A stretch of DNA of 64,000 nt, taken from contig JBCBUL010000013.1 of NCBI GenBank assembly GCA_039818165.1, forward strand, positions 9,340 through 73,339. Reading direction: 5' to 3'. The stretch is from UBA5336 sp039818165 (GTDB lineage: Bacteria; Pseudomonadota; Alphaproteobacteria; Caulobacterales; Hyphomonadaceae). Both the position numbers and the translations under genes were made by a program. How positions within the stretch are numbered: position 1 is the stretch's first letter; every line of letters begins with the position of its first letter. The notes beneath the pieces were generated by a model. It saw only the letters and a list, made by a program, of their open reading frames with translations, was not told the origin of the DNA and searched no databases. Below, one piece after another: positions 24,812-33,873 of this stretch.

Positions 24812-25107
24812 TGGCTCAGTTTCTCGTCTATTGTGTGGATAAACCCGGCGCTTTGGCCCTGCGCATGGAGAACCGGCCTGCACATCTCGATTGGGCCAAA
24901 TCCCATGGCGACCGCATTCTTATGGCAGGGCCGATTTTTGCGCCTGACGGCGAGACGTTTGCGGGGTCTGTCTTTGTGATTGAAGGCGACAGCCTTGAGG
25001 AAATCGAAGCGTGGGCCGCAGAGGATCCCTACGCCAAAGCTGGCCTGTTTGAGCGTGTGGAAATCCGGCCCTACAAGTGGCTGATCGGGGATGGCAAACG
25101 CCCTTGA
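24811..25107 (+). CDS. YciI-like protein
   Basis: A 98-residue ferredoxin-like-fold protein. The family pattern is visible: VYCVDKPGALALRMENRPAHLDW in the first third (quoted in part: RPAHLDW), GRIL-like DRILMAGP, then GSVFVIEGDSLEEIEAWAAEDPYAKAGLF, of which DPYAKAGLFE is the signature segment. YciI proteins are small, dimeric and of uncertain enzymatic role; they commonly follow gpsA in Alphaproteobacteria. Start overlaps the gpsA stop by one base. Confidence 0.88.
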   Translation: MAQFLVYCVDKPGALALRMENRPAHLDWAKSHGDRILMAGPIFAPDGETFAGSVFVIEGDSLEEIEAWAAEDPYAKAGLFERVEIRPYKWLIGDGKRP

Positions 25108-26309
25108 GCGCTCCGGACCTGATCATTTGCGGCGGGGGAATAGCCGGGCTTACCGCTGCTCTTTGCGCCCACCATGCTGGCCTCCATTCAGTCGTTTACG
25201 AGCGCGCGGAGGTCCTCAGCGAGGTGGGCGCCGGGCTGCAAGTCGGCGCGAACGCCATGAAGGTGCTCGCGAAGCTTGGTCTGGCCGAAGCTGTCAATCG
25301 CGCCGGTCATACCCCCGAAACGCTTGATCTGCGCGACGGTATGACCGGTCATACTATTTTCTCGGTCGGCGCGGGCGAAACCGGAAAAGCGCGCTGGGGC
25401 CAACCCCACGTGAACATTCGGCGCGCCGCCCTCCAACACGTACTCGCGACCGCGCTTGAAGATCGCGTGCCAGGCGCATTGGTGCTCGGCGCTGAAGCGG
25501 TCGATTATGCCGATACAGGACCAGCGATCGACGTCGAGTTCAGCGATGGCAGCCTCAAGTCAGCGAGCGCCGCCATCGCCGCTGATGGAATTCATTCGGC
25601 CCTGCGCCAACGTTTCCACAGTGGCCGAAGTCCGGACTATACCGGCCATACGGCGCTCCGCGCTCTGGTTCCGGTTACGCCAGAGCTGGCTGCGCTCGTG
25701 CCAGATGCGTCCACCGCCTGGACAGGCCCGGCGCGCCATGCGGTGACGTACTATCTCCATGGCAAGTCCATGATTAACTTCGTCGGCGTGGTGGAGCGTC
25801 CGGAGCCCGCGCCAGAGGGTTGGCACAATTCGGTGAGCCTTGAGGATGCGCGAACAGCTTTTGCCGGTTTCGCTACGCCAGTTCGTGAAATACTGGCGTC
25901 CGCCACAGAGGCCCGGCGTTGGGGACTTTATGACAGGCCAGCTCCGGAGCGGTTAGCGCAAGGGCGGCTTGCGCTGATCGGTGACGCAGCAGTGCCGATG
26001 CCACCTTTTATGGCCCAAGGGGCGAGTTTCGCCATGGAGTGTGCCTGGGCCGCTGTCGCCAGTCTCGCTTCAAACGGCACCTTTAGCCAACTGGGTGACA
26101 GACTTCGTCTGCGCGGCGCGCGCATCCTGGAAACGGCAAGGCGTAATGGCGCGCTGTTTCATCAGCGAGGTTTGCCGACTTTGGCCGGTTATGGCCCTGT
26201 TAAACTCGCCGCGAAACTTGCGCCGGGCGTCATCCGGGGACGGTTTGACTGGATTTACGGGTTTGATGTCACCGAAGCCTATCCGATCAGCGCGGTGAGA
26301 CGCGGCTGA
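25104..26309 (+). CDS. FAD-dependent aromatic-ring monooxygenase (salicylate hydroxylase/UbiH-like)
   Basis: A roughly 400-residue class A flavoprotein. LIICGGGIAGLTAAL at the N terminus binds the ADP part of FAD; ASAAIAADGIHSALR is the DG motif; LALIGDAAVPMPPFMAQGA is the GD motif. The overall type resembles 3-hydroxybenzoate 6-hydroxylase and salicylate 1-hydroxylase, though the substrate is unknown. The TTG at 25104 overlaps the preceding stop and places the FAD motif close to the N terminus; GTG 25077 is the alternative. The 3' end overlaps the giant outer-membrane protein gene on the other strand by 23 bases. Confidence 0.82.
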   Translation: MSAPDLIICGGGIAGLTAALCAHHAGLHSVVYERAEVLSEVGAGLQVGANAMKVLAKLGLAEAVNRAGHTPETLDLRDGMTGHTIFSVGAGETGKARWGQPHVNIRRAALQHVLATALEDRVPGALVLGAEAVDYADTGPAIDVEFSDGSLKSASAAIAADGIHSALRQRFHSGRSPDYTGHTALRALVPVTPELAALVPDASTAWTGPARHAVTYYLHGKSMINFVGVVERPEPAPEGWHNSVSLEDARTAFAGFATPVREILASATEARRWGLYDRPAPERLAQGRLALIGDAAVPMPPFMAQGASFAMECAWAAVASLASNGTFSQLGDRLRLRGARILETARRNGALFHQRGLPTLAGYGPVKLAAKLAPGVIRGRFDWIYGFDVTEAYPISAVRRG

Positions 26310-29300
26310 GCAGCCCGTCTACATCGTCCTGGTCGAATTTCACGCGGAGTTTGAGATAGACGCCCTGGTCTGAGTATTCGGCGGCTTCAAAATCATCATC
26401 GCGGAAGCCGGTGAAGTTGTAGCCAACGCTCATCCAGACATTGTCGCGTGGTGAGAAGCCCACACTTGGACCAATCGAGAACTCCGTTGTCTCACTGGCG
26501 CTGCCGTGCATCACAAGGCCCTGCAGGCCAACGTCAAAACGCTCGGAAAGATCATGGCGCAGTTCCGCGCCGATCAACCCGGTCCACCCGTTCGCCCGGG
26601 CGCCAGCCAGCTCTGTCTCGACATATTTGGCACCGACAAACGTGGCCAATTGGGTGCGGTCCGTCACCATGGTGTTGGCAGCGAAATTGTTCACAACACG
26701 CCACTCATCGGAGAAGCCGGATTGCTCATCGTATCCAAAGTCCAGTCGATTGAAGAACACAGTTCCATCGCCGCGCGGACGCATGGCAGCGCCAATGCGC
26801 GCGTCCACGGTTTGGCGGTTCCCCGATGGTCCGCCTGCTTCTGACTGGTAGCGCAGAGCCCCTGCATAGGAGAATTCCTGGCTGACCTCTCGTGCGCCGC
26901 CAAGGATTGCGGTGAAACGCTGGCTTTCGAGGCTTTCGCGGATCTCGCCGCGCGCGCTCGCGACCTCCGTGTCGGACCGGTAGGAAAGGCCCAGATAGGC
27001 GGATGTGAAACTCTCATCGAGGGTCAGATCACTGCGCTGCCCCTCAGCCAGGGGCGAAATGGCGGCATCGGCAAACGGATCGAGCGGTTCACCCTTGCTG
27101 TCAATTTCGGAGCGGTCCGCGGCGCCAATGCTCAGGCTCCAGGCATCGTTCAGACGCAACGTCTGGTCGACACCCACCGTGGCGGAGAGGCGTTGCGCGC
27201 TGTCCTGGGTGACGTTGCTCAATCCGGTCGTGATCCGTCCGCCGGCCCAGGGTGTCATCGTCACACCGACAACCGTGTTCTGACCGGATGCATTCTCGCC
27301 ATCGATCACCTCATGGCGCACATTGAGCGTCGCCTGGGGAGTGAGTTGTTTGTCGACCCCGACCAGGGTTCGGCCCGGGAACTGGCTCACTTCATCGCTG
27401 TTGATGCCGCCCAGCGGCTGGTCACGCGATGCTGAGAGGGTCAGACCCCAGTCCGGAATTGTGCGGCTTATATTCGCCGTGGCGAGAACTGACTCGCGAG
27501 GGGCGTTGGAAACGTTTTCATCGACGCTGCGAATTCCGATCCCGACGGTGCCAAGTGCGCTGTTCTGAAGCAAGGAAAGCTCACCAACGGTTCGTGTCGC
27601 ATCGCTGGTGAGGCTTTCTTCGCGATACGCGCCCGCCCTCAATGTGCGTGTGCGCCGGGTCCCCGTGTCCTGATTCACGATATCGCCGACCAGGCTTGAA
27701 ACTTCAGCTCCATACCGGCGGATGCCATTGGTGTTGGAGCCGGTCTGACCGAGCCCAAACCCACCTTCTTCCTCGCGCGCATAAGCCACGGCGGCGACAC
27801 GTTCGCGCTGGTGCGCGAGCTCGACCAGCCAGGCCTCGCCTGAATCTTCAGAGGTGCCTTCTGCACCGGGGCGGCTTTTGCTGCTGGCGAATTCAGCCCG
27901 GTATTGGGTCTGCTCTCCCAGCCTGCCGCGGAAGTCGATTCCTGTCAGTTCGCTTTCAGCGTCTGCAGCATCTATGGATCCGTCTTCGTGGATATGGCTG
28001 ACCCCGATCTCCAGGGCGCCATCCCCAAGGTTCACCGAAACGCGGCCGCCATAGGTCAAATTGCGCTCGGCGTCTGAAACGGCTTCGTAATCGACGACGA
28101 TCACATTCTCATTGAAGCCGGAATCGGTGGCGTCCACGGGTGCGCGGAACAAGAGCCGGCCGGTCTCATAATCTATATCATAGTCGACAAACCGCACGAG
28201 CTGGCGGCGCGCAATCACATTATCCGGGCGCACGCGGTCGCGGGTCTCTACGAAAATCTGTTCGCTGGCGCGTACAATGGGAGCCTGTGACAGCGCATAG
28301 GGCCCCGATGTGCCGTCGGCGGCGATCTCATCTTTCACAAAGCCCTGATTGGTCTCTGCGGCGAAGGCGGTTGCGGAGAATTGCTCGCCTTCATGGATGG
28401 CGCGAACCCCTGAGAGGCGCCGGGAATAGCGCGCCAGTTCGCTGTCCTGGAGGTCTGTGTTGAAATCTCCGAACAGGATCTGGGCCGTGTCGCGTTCCAG
28501 CTTCAGATAGACCGGATACTGGCTTGGCGCTTCCTGATACTGGACCGAGCGATCTCCATAAAGCGTGTAGTAGGCATTTGGATCGATCTGGTCGAAAACC
28601 TCGTCATCGCGGCTGCCTCGGCGCTTGGCCGTATCTATGGCCAGCGTCAGCAACCAGTCCCCGCGCACCATGCCCTTGGCGAACAAAGCGAAGCGGCCAT
28701 CGGTGTAAAGGTCGTCCTCATTCACGGGGCTAAGGTTGTCAGTGTCGAGATATCCGCCTTCGCCTTCGGCCAGGCCAACAACGATCCAGTCGCGCTTCTC
28801 GGGCCTGAGATAAGCCGAAATCTCTTCGATCCGCCCGTCTGTCAGCGGAACCTGGACCCGTACGCGCCCCGTCTGCAGGGTCGGCTCCAGCTCTATGAGC
28901 ACGATACCCGCTTCACCCACAGATGCCCCTGCCGTTTCAATCTCTGCGCGCGCGACGGCGTCGCTACCTTCGAGTTCGGCCTCGCTGAGCTTGCGATAGG
29001 GTGACGACACGTCGACGTTACTGATCATGCCCGGGTGGACAGGGCGGCCCTCGGCGTCCTCCAGCCGCAAGGCAAGCACGGGCGGCGTTCGTCCATCGGC
29101 CACCAGAACCGACTGGTCGTCCACAAGTCTTGCCCGTTGAACGTCATCCACGAACCAGATCTCGCGAGTCAGGTCGTCTACGCTGCCATCTGCATGGGTA
29201 ATACGGGCCTCGAAGAGGTTCTGGCCGCGCTCAATATCGACCCCGCGCCATCTGAACAGCGAGGTTTCCTTGTCGGTCGACGTCACACGTCTCAGTCGGT

Positions 29301-31341
29301 TGAGGGGCGAGACCTCACGTCCGTTGAGCAGGAGGGTGACTGTCGAGGTATCTGGCGCGCGGATTCCAAGCTCAACGGAGGGCTGCGCCGGCGTGGTGCC
29401 CGGACGCGGGTAAGCCCAATCCGTACCCGGGCCGACGCTGTCGAGCCAGGCGGCATCGAAGGCGTATTCCGGTTCCTGCAAATCAGCTTCGAGATCGTCT
29501 TCAGCCTCTTTCTGAACCGCCTCTGCCGTGCGTTTCAGATAGAAATTCGCGCGCCATACCACGCCGCCGCGCACGTCCACGAATTTAGACGTGGCCGAGC
29601 CCGCATAGCGGCTGTTTTCCTCGCACACCATGGGCTCATAACCCTCTGGCAGGGTCTCATGGTCGATTTGAACCACATGGGTGCCGGGTGTGATCCCTTC
29701 AAAATGGAACAGGCCATCGGCGTCGGAGACGACATATTCGCCCGTCTCCATATAGACCCGTACACCTGCCACGCCGTCCCCGTCATGGAGCGCCCGGGCC
29801 CAGTCATCATCTCCATCGCAGGCGTTCTCGGCAATTCGACCGATAATAAACGCTTCGGAGCGCAATAGGTCTTCGCGCACCTGCACCGTCGCCCGTCCTA
29901 TATTGGACATGGGGGTGTCCAGAGGCGTGACGGCCAGCGCCGAGTTTTCGGCCACGCCGAGAGGTGTTCCAGGTCCGACGGACAGCACATAGGTCAGTGT
30001 GACGATTTCGCCGGCGCCGATGCGCTCAAGCTGAAAGGTGACCTCACTGCCATCGGCGGACAGAATGCCTTCCGGGTCAGGCTGGCCGGTCGCGCGAGCT
30101 GTGCCTTCTACGTAGCGCATGCCCCTGGGCAGAATGTCTTTCACGCGGAGCGGAAGGTTGGCCGTTTCCTGATTCTGAATGCGCACGGCATAAGAGACGA
30201 AATCGCCAACGGCCACCGTGGCTGTCGGGGTGCTTTTCGTTACGTTCAGCCCACGATTTGTGTCCAGTGGCACGTCGAAATTCAGCGGCCCTGTGGCTTC
30301 GACCGTGAAAACGCCCCCATAGGAGCCCTCGATGATCTCGAACGGGCCATTCGGAAGGTCGGCAAAGCTAGTCGGGGGTAAACCCGACGGGAAAGCGTAT
30401 TCATTTGGCGGGATGATTTCGAGCCTGTATTCGCCTGGCGCCATCAGCGGGAACAGGAATTCGCCCTCGGCAAGATCATATATGGCGCCGCTTTCGTCGG
30501 TGACCGTGCCGCCAGTGATCAGCGTTGAGGGGTACCGCGAGCGGCCGTCATAGCCAAACACGGCGGCCGGCGCCCCGGTCGCAGCCTCAACGATCGTGAC
30601 TTGGGCGCCGTTGAGCAAATCACCCGACAGGGAATCGAACAGGCGTCCGAATGGGTCTACCAAGGCCGTATCGATAGAGACTTCGGTCGCGTCGAATACG
30701 TCGACATAGCGAGCGGTAAGTTCACTGTCCTTCGGCGCGGTCAGTTCGCCATCATTTTGGACAGCTTCTGTTCCGGTGCTTGGCAACCAGGCCAGGAACT
30801 CACCGGTATCGGGCCCGCTTTCATAAAGGCGTAACACGATCAGGTCGCCCGCCGATGAGCGCACTTCCACTGTGAGCGTCTCAATCCGGTCCGGATCGCC
30901 ATTCTGGCCGAGATCGATCACGCGCACGATCATAAGTTCGCCGGTGAAATAGGTCGATGCCGGCACGATCGAGACCGGAACAGATGTATCGATGAGGTCT
31001 CCGCCCGGCGTTGTCGGCGCATCTAGAGGCGCGAAATCACCTGCAGCGGGATCTCCAGATGGGCTGAAGTCCGCGCCATTCAGGGAGATCATCAATCCAT
31101 CACTCGCCGTCGGTGCGTGACGGAAAAACTCGATTGTGGAAGGTGTCGGCCGGGCGACGACCGTAAAAGTTGCCGGATTGGTCGTCAGCGCGACAGGTGT
31201 GCCTTCCTGTTCATATTCGAGGACGGCAATATTGGTGACATCTTGGCCTAGCGGGGTCACAGCACGCGCAGAATGGGCCGTCATGACGCACAACGTCACG
31301 AACAGCGCACATACGCGAATTGCTCTTCCGAGGAAGCCCAC
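26287..31341 (-). CDS. Giant DUF11/SdrD_B-containing outer-membrane protein, predicted C-terminal beta-barrel
   Basis: A 1684-residue exported protein with a signal peptide ending AHSARA (about residue 27). Just after it, TNIAVLEYEQEGTPV resembles the N terminus of the DUF11 protein encoded upstream. Residues about 365-485 are a DUF11 domain (LNVTKSTPTATVAVGDFVSY, RVKDILPRGMRYVEGTA). About 500-600 is an SdrD_B/carboxypeptidase-regulatory-like domain (GVRVYMETGEYVVSDADGLF). Around residue 1000-1090 there is a YTLYGDRSV segment and VDYDIDYETGRLLFRAPV. The last 500 residues alternate in strand pattern like an outer-membrane barrel and contain many Arg/Tyr/Phe girdle residues, though the C-terminal residue is Arg, not Phe. 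The start is GTG. A hairpin terminator precedes it, so it may have its own promoter. Function unknown. Confidence 0.78.
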   Translation of the reverse strand: MGFLGRAIRVCALFVTLCVMTAHSARAVTPLGQDVTNIAVLEYEQEGTPVALTTNPATFTVVARPTPSTIEFFRHAPTASDGLMISLNGADFSPSGDPAAGDFAPLDAPTTPGGDLIDTSVPVSIVPASTYFTGELMIVRVIDLGQNGDPDRIETLTVEVRSSAGDLIVLRLYESGPDTGEFLAWLPSTGTEAVQNDGELTAPKDSELTARYVDVFDATEVSIDTALVDPFGRLFDSLSGDLLNGAQVTIVEAATGAPAAVFGYDGRSRYPSTLITGGTVTDESGAIYDLAEGEFLFPLMAPGEYRLEIIPPNEYAFPSGLPPTSFADLPNGPFEIIEGSYGGVFTVEATGPLNFDVPLDTNRGLNVTKSTPTATVAVGDFVSYAVRIQNQETANLPLRVKDILPRGMRYVEGTARATGQPDPEGILSADGSEVTFQLERIGAGEIVTLTYVLSVGPGTPLGVAENSALAVTPLDTPMSNIGRATVQVREDLLRSEAFIIGRIAENACDGDDDWARALHDGDGVAGVRVYMETGEYVVSDADGLFHFEGITPGTHVVQIDHETLPEGYEPMVCEENSRYAGSATSKFVDVRGGVVWRANFYLKRTAEAVQKEAEDDLEADLQEPEYAFDAAWLDSVGPGTDWAYPRPGTTPAQPSVELGIRAPDTSTVTLLLNGREVSPLNRLRRVTSTDKETSLFRWRGVDIERGQNLFEARITHADGSVDDLTREIWFVDDVQRARLVDDQSVLVADGRTPPVLALRLEDAEGRPVHPGMISNVDVSSPYRKLSEAELEGSDAVARAEIETAGASVGEAGIVLIELEPTLQTGRVRVQVPLTDGRIEEISAYLRPEKRDWIVVGLAEGEGGYLDTDNLSPVNEDDLYTDGRFALFAKGMVRGDWLLTLAIDTAKRRGSRDDEVFDQIDPNAYYTLYGDRSVQYQEAPSQYPVYLKLERDTAQILFGDFNTDLQDSELARYSRRLSGVRAIHEGEQFSATAFAAETNQGFVKDEIAADGTSGPYALSQAPIVRASEQIFVETRDRVRPDNVIARRQLVRFVDYDIDYETGRLLFRAPVDATDSGFNENVIVVDYEAVSDAERNLTYGGRVSVNLGDGALEIGVSHIHEDGSIDAADAESELTGIDFRGRLGEQTQYRAEFASSKSRPGAEGTSEDSGEAWLVELAHQRERVAAVAYAREEEGGFGLGQTGSNTNGIRRYGAEVSSLVGDIVNQDTGTRRTRTLRAGAYREESLTSDATRTVGELSLLQNSALGTVGIGIRSVDENVSNAPRESVLATANISRTIPDWGLTLSASRDQPLGGINSDEVSQFPGRTLVGVDKQLTPQATLNVRHEVIDGENASGQNTVVGVTMTPWAGGRITTGLSNVTQDSAQRLSATVGVDQTLRLNDAWSLSIGAADRSEIDSKGEPLDPFADAAISPLAEGQRSDLTLDESFTSAYLGLSYRSDTEVASARGEIRESLESQRFTAILGGAREVSQEFSYAGALRYQSEAGGPSGNRQTVDARIGAAMRPRGDGTVFFNRLDFGYDEQSGFSDEWRVVNNFAANTMVTDRTQLATFVGAKYVETELAGARANGWTGLIGAELRHDLSERFDVGLQGLVMHGSASETTEFSIGPSVGFSPRDNVWMSVGYNFTGFRDDDFEAAEYSDQGVYLKLRVKFDQDDVDGLLSRVSPR

Positions 31342-31488
31342 GACTCTACACCATCACCTGTGGCGGCCCCCTTTTCCGGAGATCTCGCCGTTTGGCCCAT
31401 TTTGGGCACTATTATTCAGAGTGTTTTTACGCGCAGACTGGTTAATAAACCTTTTCTGCGACTGACTTTTACAAGCCCGAAAATAAAA

Positions 31489-31516
31489 GACCCCTGGAGA
31501 TCATTATCCAGGGGTC
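31489..31516 (-). terminator. Intrinsic terminator between the 437-residue DUF11 gene and the giant gene
   Basis: Perfect 10-bp stem GACCCCTGGA/TCCAGGGGTC with an 8-base loop, followed on the minus strand by TTTTATTTT. It sits 25 bases past the stop of the 437-residue gene and 148 bases before the giant gene's start, so transcription of the latter needs read-through or a promoter in that gap. Confidence 0.88.
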
Positions 31517-31541
31517 CCTCATTATTGTATTTAGCTTTCGA

Positions 31542-32855
31542 TTATTCGATAAGCGCGCGGATCTTTACAACGGCGACGTTTGTCGTCGTGCCGACAGTCG
31601 CATTCAAAGTCGCGTTGGAGACGGTCACAACACAGTCTTCAGACGCAACACCTGTACAGGAGCCGGAGCCATTCGATGTCGTCACCGTTGGGGCTGTTCC
31701 ATCAAACCCTTCCAGGATGGTCTCCACATAGATGACGTCATCCGGCAGATCATCGACGATGGTAATGCCCGTAGCGTTGGACGTTGCTTGCTCACCGGAG
31801 TTGGTGACGGTAATGCGGTACTCGACGCATGCACCGGGTGTTGAGTAGGCGTTTGCGTCAAAGGCTGTAGTGTCGCCAAGGGCGTTACACGCAGCGAGGC
31901 TGGAGTTTTCTTCCAGGACACCAACGGTCTTTGCCGCCGTCAGGTCCGGATCGATGATCACCCATTTGGCGTCTTCACCGTAGCGGCCATCGCTATCGGT
32001 GTCGCCGGTGACGCTACCATTGCCATCTGCAAACACGGTCTCGGCCAGGCCGTCGATGGTGTTGCCGTCGGTGTCATTCGTTGGAAGGTCTCCAATGTCA
32101 GACGGTGCGACCGCACCTTCTTGCACAAACACTGTGGGGTTCCGTGCTTCTGCAACCAGGATCAGACGATCTTCATCGCCATCTTCCACATTGGTCGTGC
32201 CGTCTGTGCGCAGCAGTGGGATATCGCCGATCACCGTGACTGTTGCCGTTCCGGCAGGGGGCAAGTCACAGACGAGGTTTGTCCCAGGTGAGTCGGTCGT
32301 CCCGAGGGTGACTGTTTTCACGCGCACATCTTGCGCAGCTTCACATGTATCGGTGAAGTCGCCGTCATTGTTGAGGTCGACCTGGGCACGCTGGAAGCGA
32401 ATGTCGAGGCCGCCGGTAAAGGTCGACAGGAATTCAGCCGACGTGCCAACGGCGAGGTCGGCAATGTTGAAGGAGAATGACTGGTTGTCGTTGCCTTCAT
32501 TGGTAAGCGTGAAGGCCAGGGTTTGCGCCGTTGCCCCGGGTGCCACCAGAACCGTGTCAGCAGTGGTCGGGTTGATCGCGGTCAGGAGAAGGTCAATGAC
32601 CCGGTCAACCGTGAAATCGGTAGGTACACCTTGCTGAACCGGTGTTGGGCCGGTGTAGCCGCCACTTGGTGTGGTCACCTCGTCCGGATCGTTTGTGATC
32701 CGTGGCTGTTGCGTTGTGCCGACCGTGTAGTCGAGCGTGAACGTGTTGGACACAGACGTACCGGCTTCGGTCGACTGAGCTTGTGCAACACCGGCCAGGG
32801 CGAGTGAGGTCCCCGCAGCCAGCGCTGTTTTGAGAAGTGTTGATCTGAATGACAT
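31542..32855 (-). CDS. Secreted DUF11-type protein, 437 residues
   Basis: An exported protein with signal peptide ending AGVAQA. The mature start has SVSNTFTLDYTVGTTQQP, a strand motif shared with the giant protein. Immunoglobulin-like domains follow; the last one (about residues 300-437) is a recognisable DUF11 domain: YRITVTNSGEQATSNATGIT, IVDDLPDDVIYVE. Several Asp/Asn-rich stretches (DLNNDGDFTD, DTDGNTIDG, DTDSDGRYGED) look like calcium-binding loops, and cysteines are spaced as if in disulfides. It has no membrane anchor or barrel, so it is likely secreted or held by a partner. It is the middle gene of a three-gene cassette with hairpins on both sides. Confidence 0.8.
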   Translation of the reverse strand: MSFRSTLLKTALAAGTSLALAGVAQAQSTEAGTSVSNTFTLDYTVGTTQQPRITNDPDEVTTPSGGYTGPTPVQQGVPTDFTVDRVIDLLLTAINPTTADTVLVAPGATAQTLAFTLTNEGNDNQSFSFNIADLAVGTSAEFLSTFTGGLDIRFQRAQVDLNNDGDFTDTCEAAQDVRVKTVTLGTTDSPGTNLVCDLPPAGTATVTVIGDIPLLRTDGTTNVEDGDEDRLILVAEARNPTVFVQEGAVAPSDIGDLPTNDTDGNTIDGLAETVFADGNGSVTGDTDSDGRYGEDAKWVIIDPDLTAAKTVGVLEENSSLAACNALGDTTAFDANAYSTPGACVEYRITVTNSGEQATSNATGITIVDDLPDDVIYVETILEGFDGTAPTVTTSNGSGSCTGVASEDCVVTVSNATLNATVGTTTNVAVVKIRALIE

Positions 32856-32986
32856 CTTAACGCCGCCTATTGGTTTTTATTTACCCTGCGAGTTTCGCCG
32901 TTTTGCATTAACGCGGAGCTAAAAACGTCTCTGGATTTCCAATGTTTTCAGGGGAAATTGCAGTTGCAGCGACATCTAAAAAACAA

Positions 32987-33010
32987 AAAGGCCCGCCAAA
33001 GCGAGCCTTT
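32987..33010 (-). terminator. Intrinsic terminator between the 157-residue and 437-residue DUF11 genes
   Basis: Read on the minus strand, AAAGGCTCGC-TTTG-GCGGGCCTTT forms a 10-bp stem (one G-T pair) followed by TTGTTTTTT. It is 24 bases after the stop of the small DUF11 gene and about 130 bases before the next start. Confidence 0.82.
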
Positions 33011-33034
33011 TCAAATACAGAAGCTTTTCTGTGT

Positions 33035-33508
33035 TTACCGCAGAAGGCCGCGGAAGCTGACTTGGCCCTCTTCGCCGGCGGGAATGCCTGCCTCAAACAC
33101 CCACTGCATGTGCGTGATGTCTTCAGCCGTCGCGGGATTTTGCGCGTCGCTATCGCCGACCATCAGATCTTCGCGCGCCACAAACGTTTCCCCACCGTCG
33201 GCGCTGTAGCTCACCACGGTGCCCAGGGTCTTTTCGTAGCCTTCCAGCAAAATCACTTGCTCGGGCACTGGCATGGTGAGTTTCACGCCCTCTGCAGCTT
33301 CTTCCCCGGTGTTCGAGTAACTTAGCGCGTACACAACCGTGTCGCCCGGTGCGACAGCGGTCGCTTCCACGAGTTGTTCGACGGTTGCGCCCGTATCATC
33401 GACTGTTTCGACGACTTTCTGCACGGTCTGCACGGCCGTCAGGTCCGCCGCCGATGCAATGCCGGCGAAAGCGGCGAAACACAGCGCTGCAAAACTTGTT
33501 CTGATCAT
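33035..33508 (-). CDS. Small exported DUF11-like protein, 157 residues
   Basis: A signal peptide (FAALCFAAFAGIASAA) is followed by a single Ig-like domain of DUF11 character: AVAPGDTVVYALSYSNTGEEAAEGV, of which GDTVVYALSYSNTG is the diagnostic strand pair, then TMPVPEQVILLEG and VSYSADGGETFV, ending in VSFRGLLR. One domain of this size could act as a secreted subunit. It is the first gene of the cassette, closest to the tRNA-Ser gene, and has hairpin terminators downstream. The 160-base region upstream holds a 12-base palindrome. Confidence 0.8.
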   Translation of the reverse strand: MIRTSFAALCFAAFAGIASAADLTAVQTVQKVVETVDDTGATVEQLVEATAVAPGDTVVYALSYSNTGEEAAEGVKLTMPVPEQVILLEGYEKTLGTVVSYSADGGETFVAREDLMVGDSDAQNPATAEDITHMQWVFEAGIPAGEEGQVSFRGLLR

Positions 33509-33602
33509 TGGCTACGCCTCTTTTTGAATCATGACGGGTTAAGCTATCGCGCTGTTCCGTTAATCACGACTTAAGTGACTGTGTTCCTGCCAAGGCTTTT
33601 CA

Positions 33603-33614
33603 GTGCAATTGCAC
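33603..33614. promoter_or_regulatory. 12-base palindrome upstream of the DUF11 cassette
   Basis: GTGCAATTGCAC is a perfect palindrome 95 bases upstream of the first cassette gene. It could bind a dimeric regulator; no protein can be assigned. A palindrome this short may also be chance. Confidence 0.25.
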
Positions 33615-33631
33615 AGTAAACCTGGCTTTAG

Positions 33632-33655
33632 CCGCATCACACTGGAATGATGCGG
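33632..33655 (-). terminator. Stem-loop downstream of tRNA-Ser
   Basis: CCGCATCA and TGATGCGG are perfect 8-bp arms with an 8-base loop, starting 17 bases beyond the encoded CCA of tRNA-Ser on the minus strand. There is no T-run, so termination is possible but weakly supported. Confidence 0.4.
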
Positions 33656-33671
33656 AACAGGACTGGGAAAA

Positions 33672-33761
33672 TGGCGGTGAGACAGGGATTCGAACCCTGG
33701 AGACTGTTGCCAGCCTACACGCGTTCCAGGCGTGCGCCTTCGACCACTCGGCCACCTCACC
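33672..33761 (-). tRNA. tRNA-Ser (anticodon GGA)
   Basis: A 90-base class II tRNA with encoded CCA. The acceptor begins GGTGAGG and pairs with TCTCACC (one G-T pair), discriminator G73. The anticodon stem is CACGC/GCGTG around CTGGAAC, so the anticodon is GGA (33727-33725), reading UCC and UCU. A long variable arm and GGTTCGAATCC T-loop region complete the serine identity. Confidence 0.97.
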
Positions 33762-33873
33762 GGCTATGGGAAGCGGCTGTATATACAGCCCCGTGGCCCG
33801 CCCGCAAGCTGAGATTGCTGCGCGGCGCCATCAACCCCATATCCTGCCAAAGCCAACGCCCCTGGAGCTTCCC

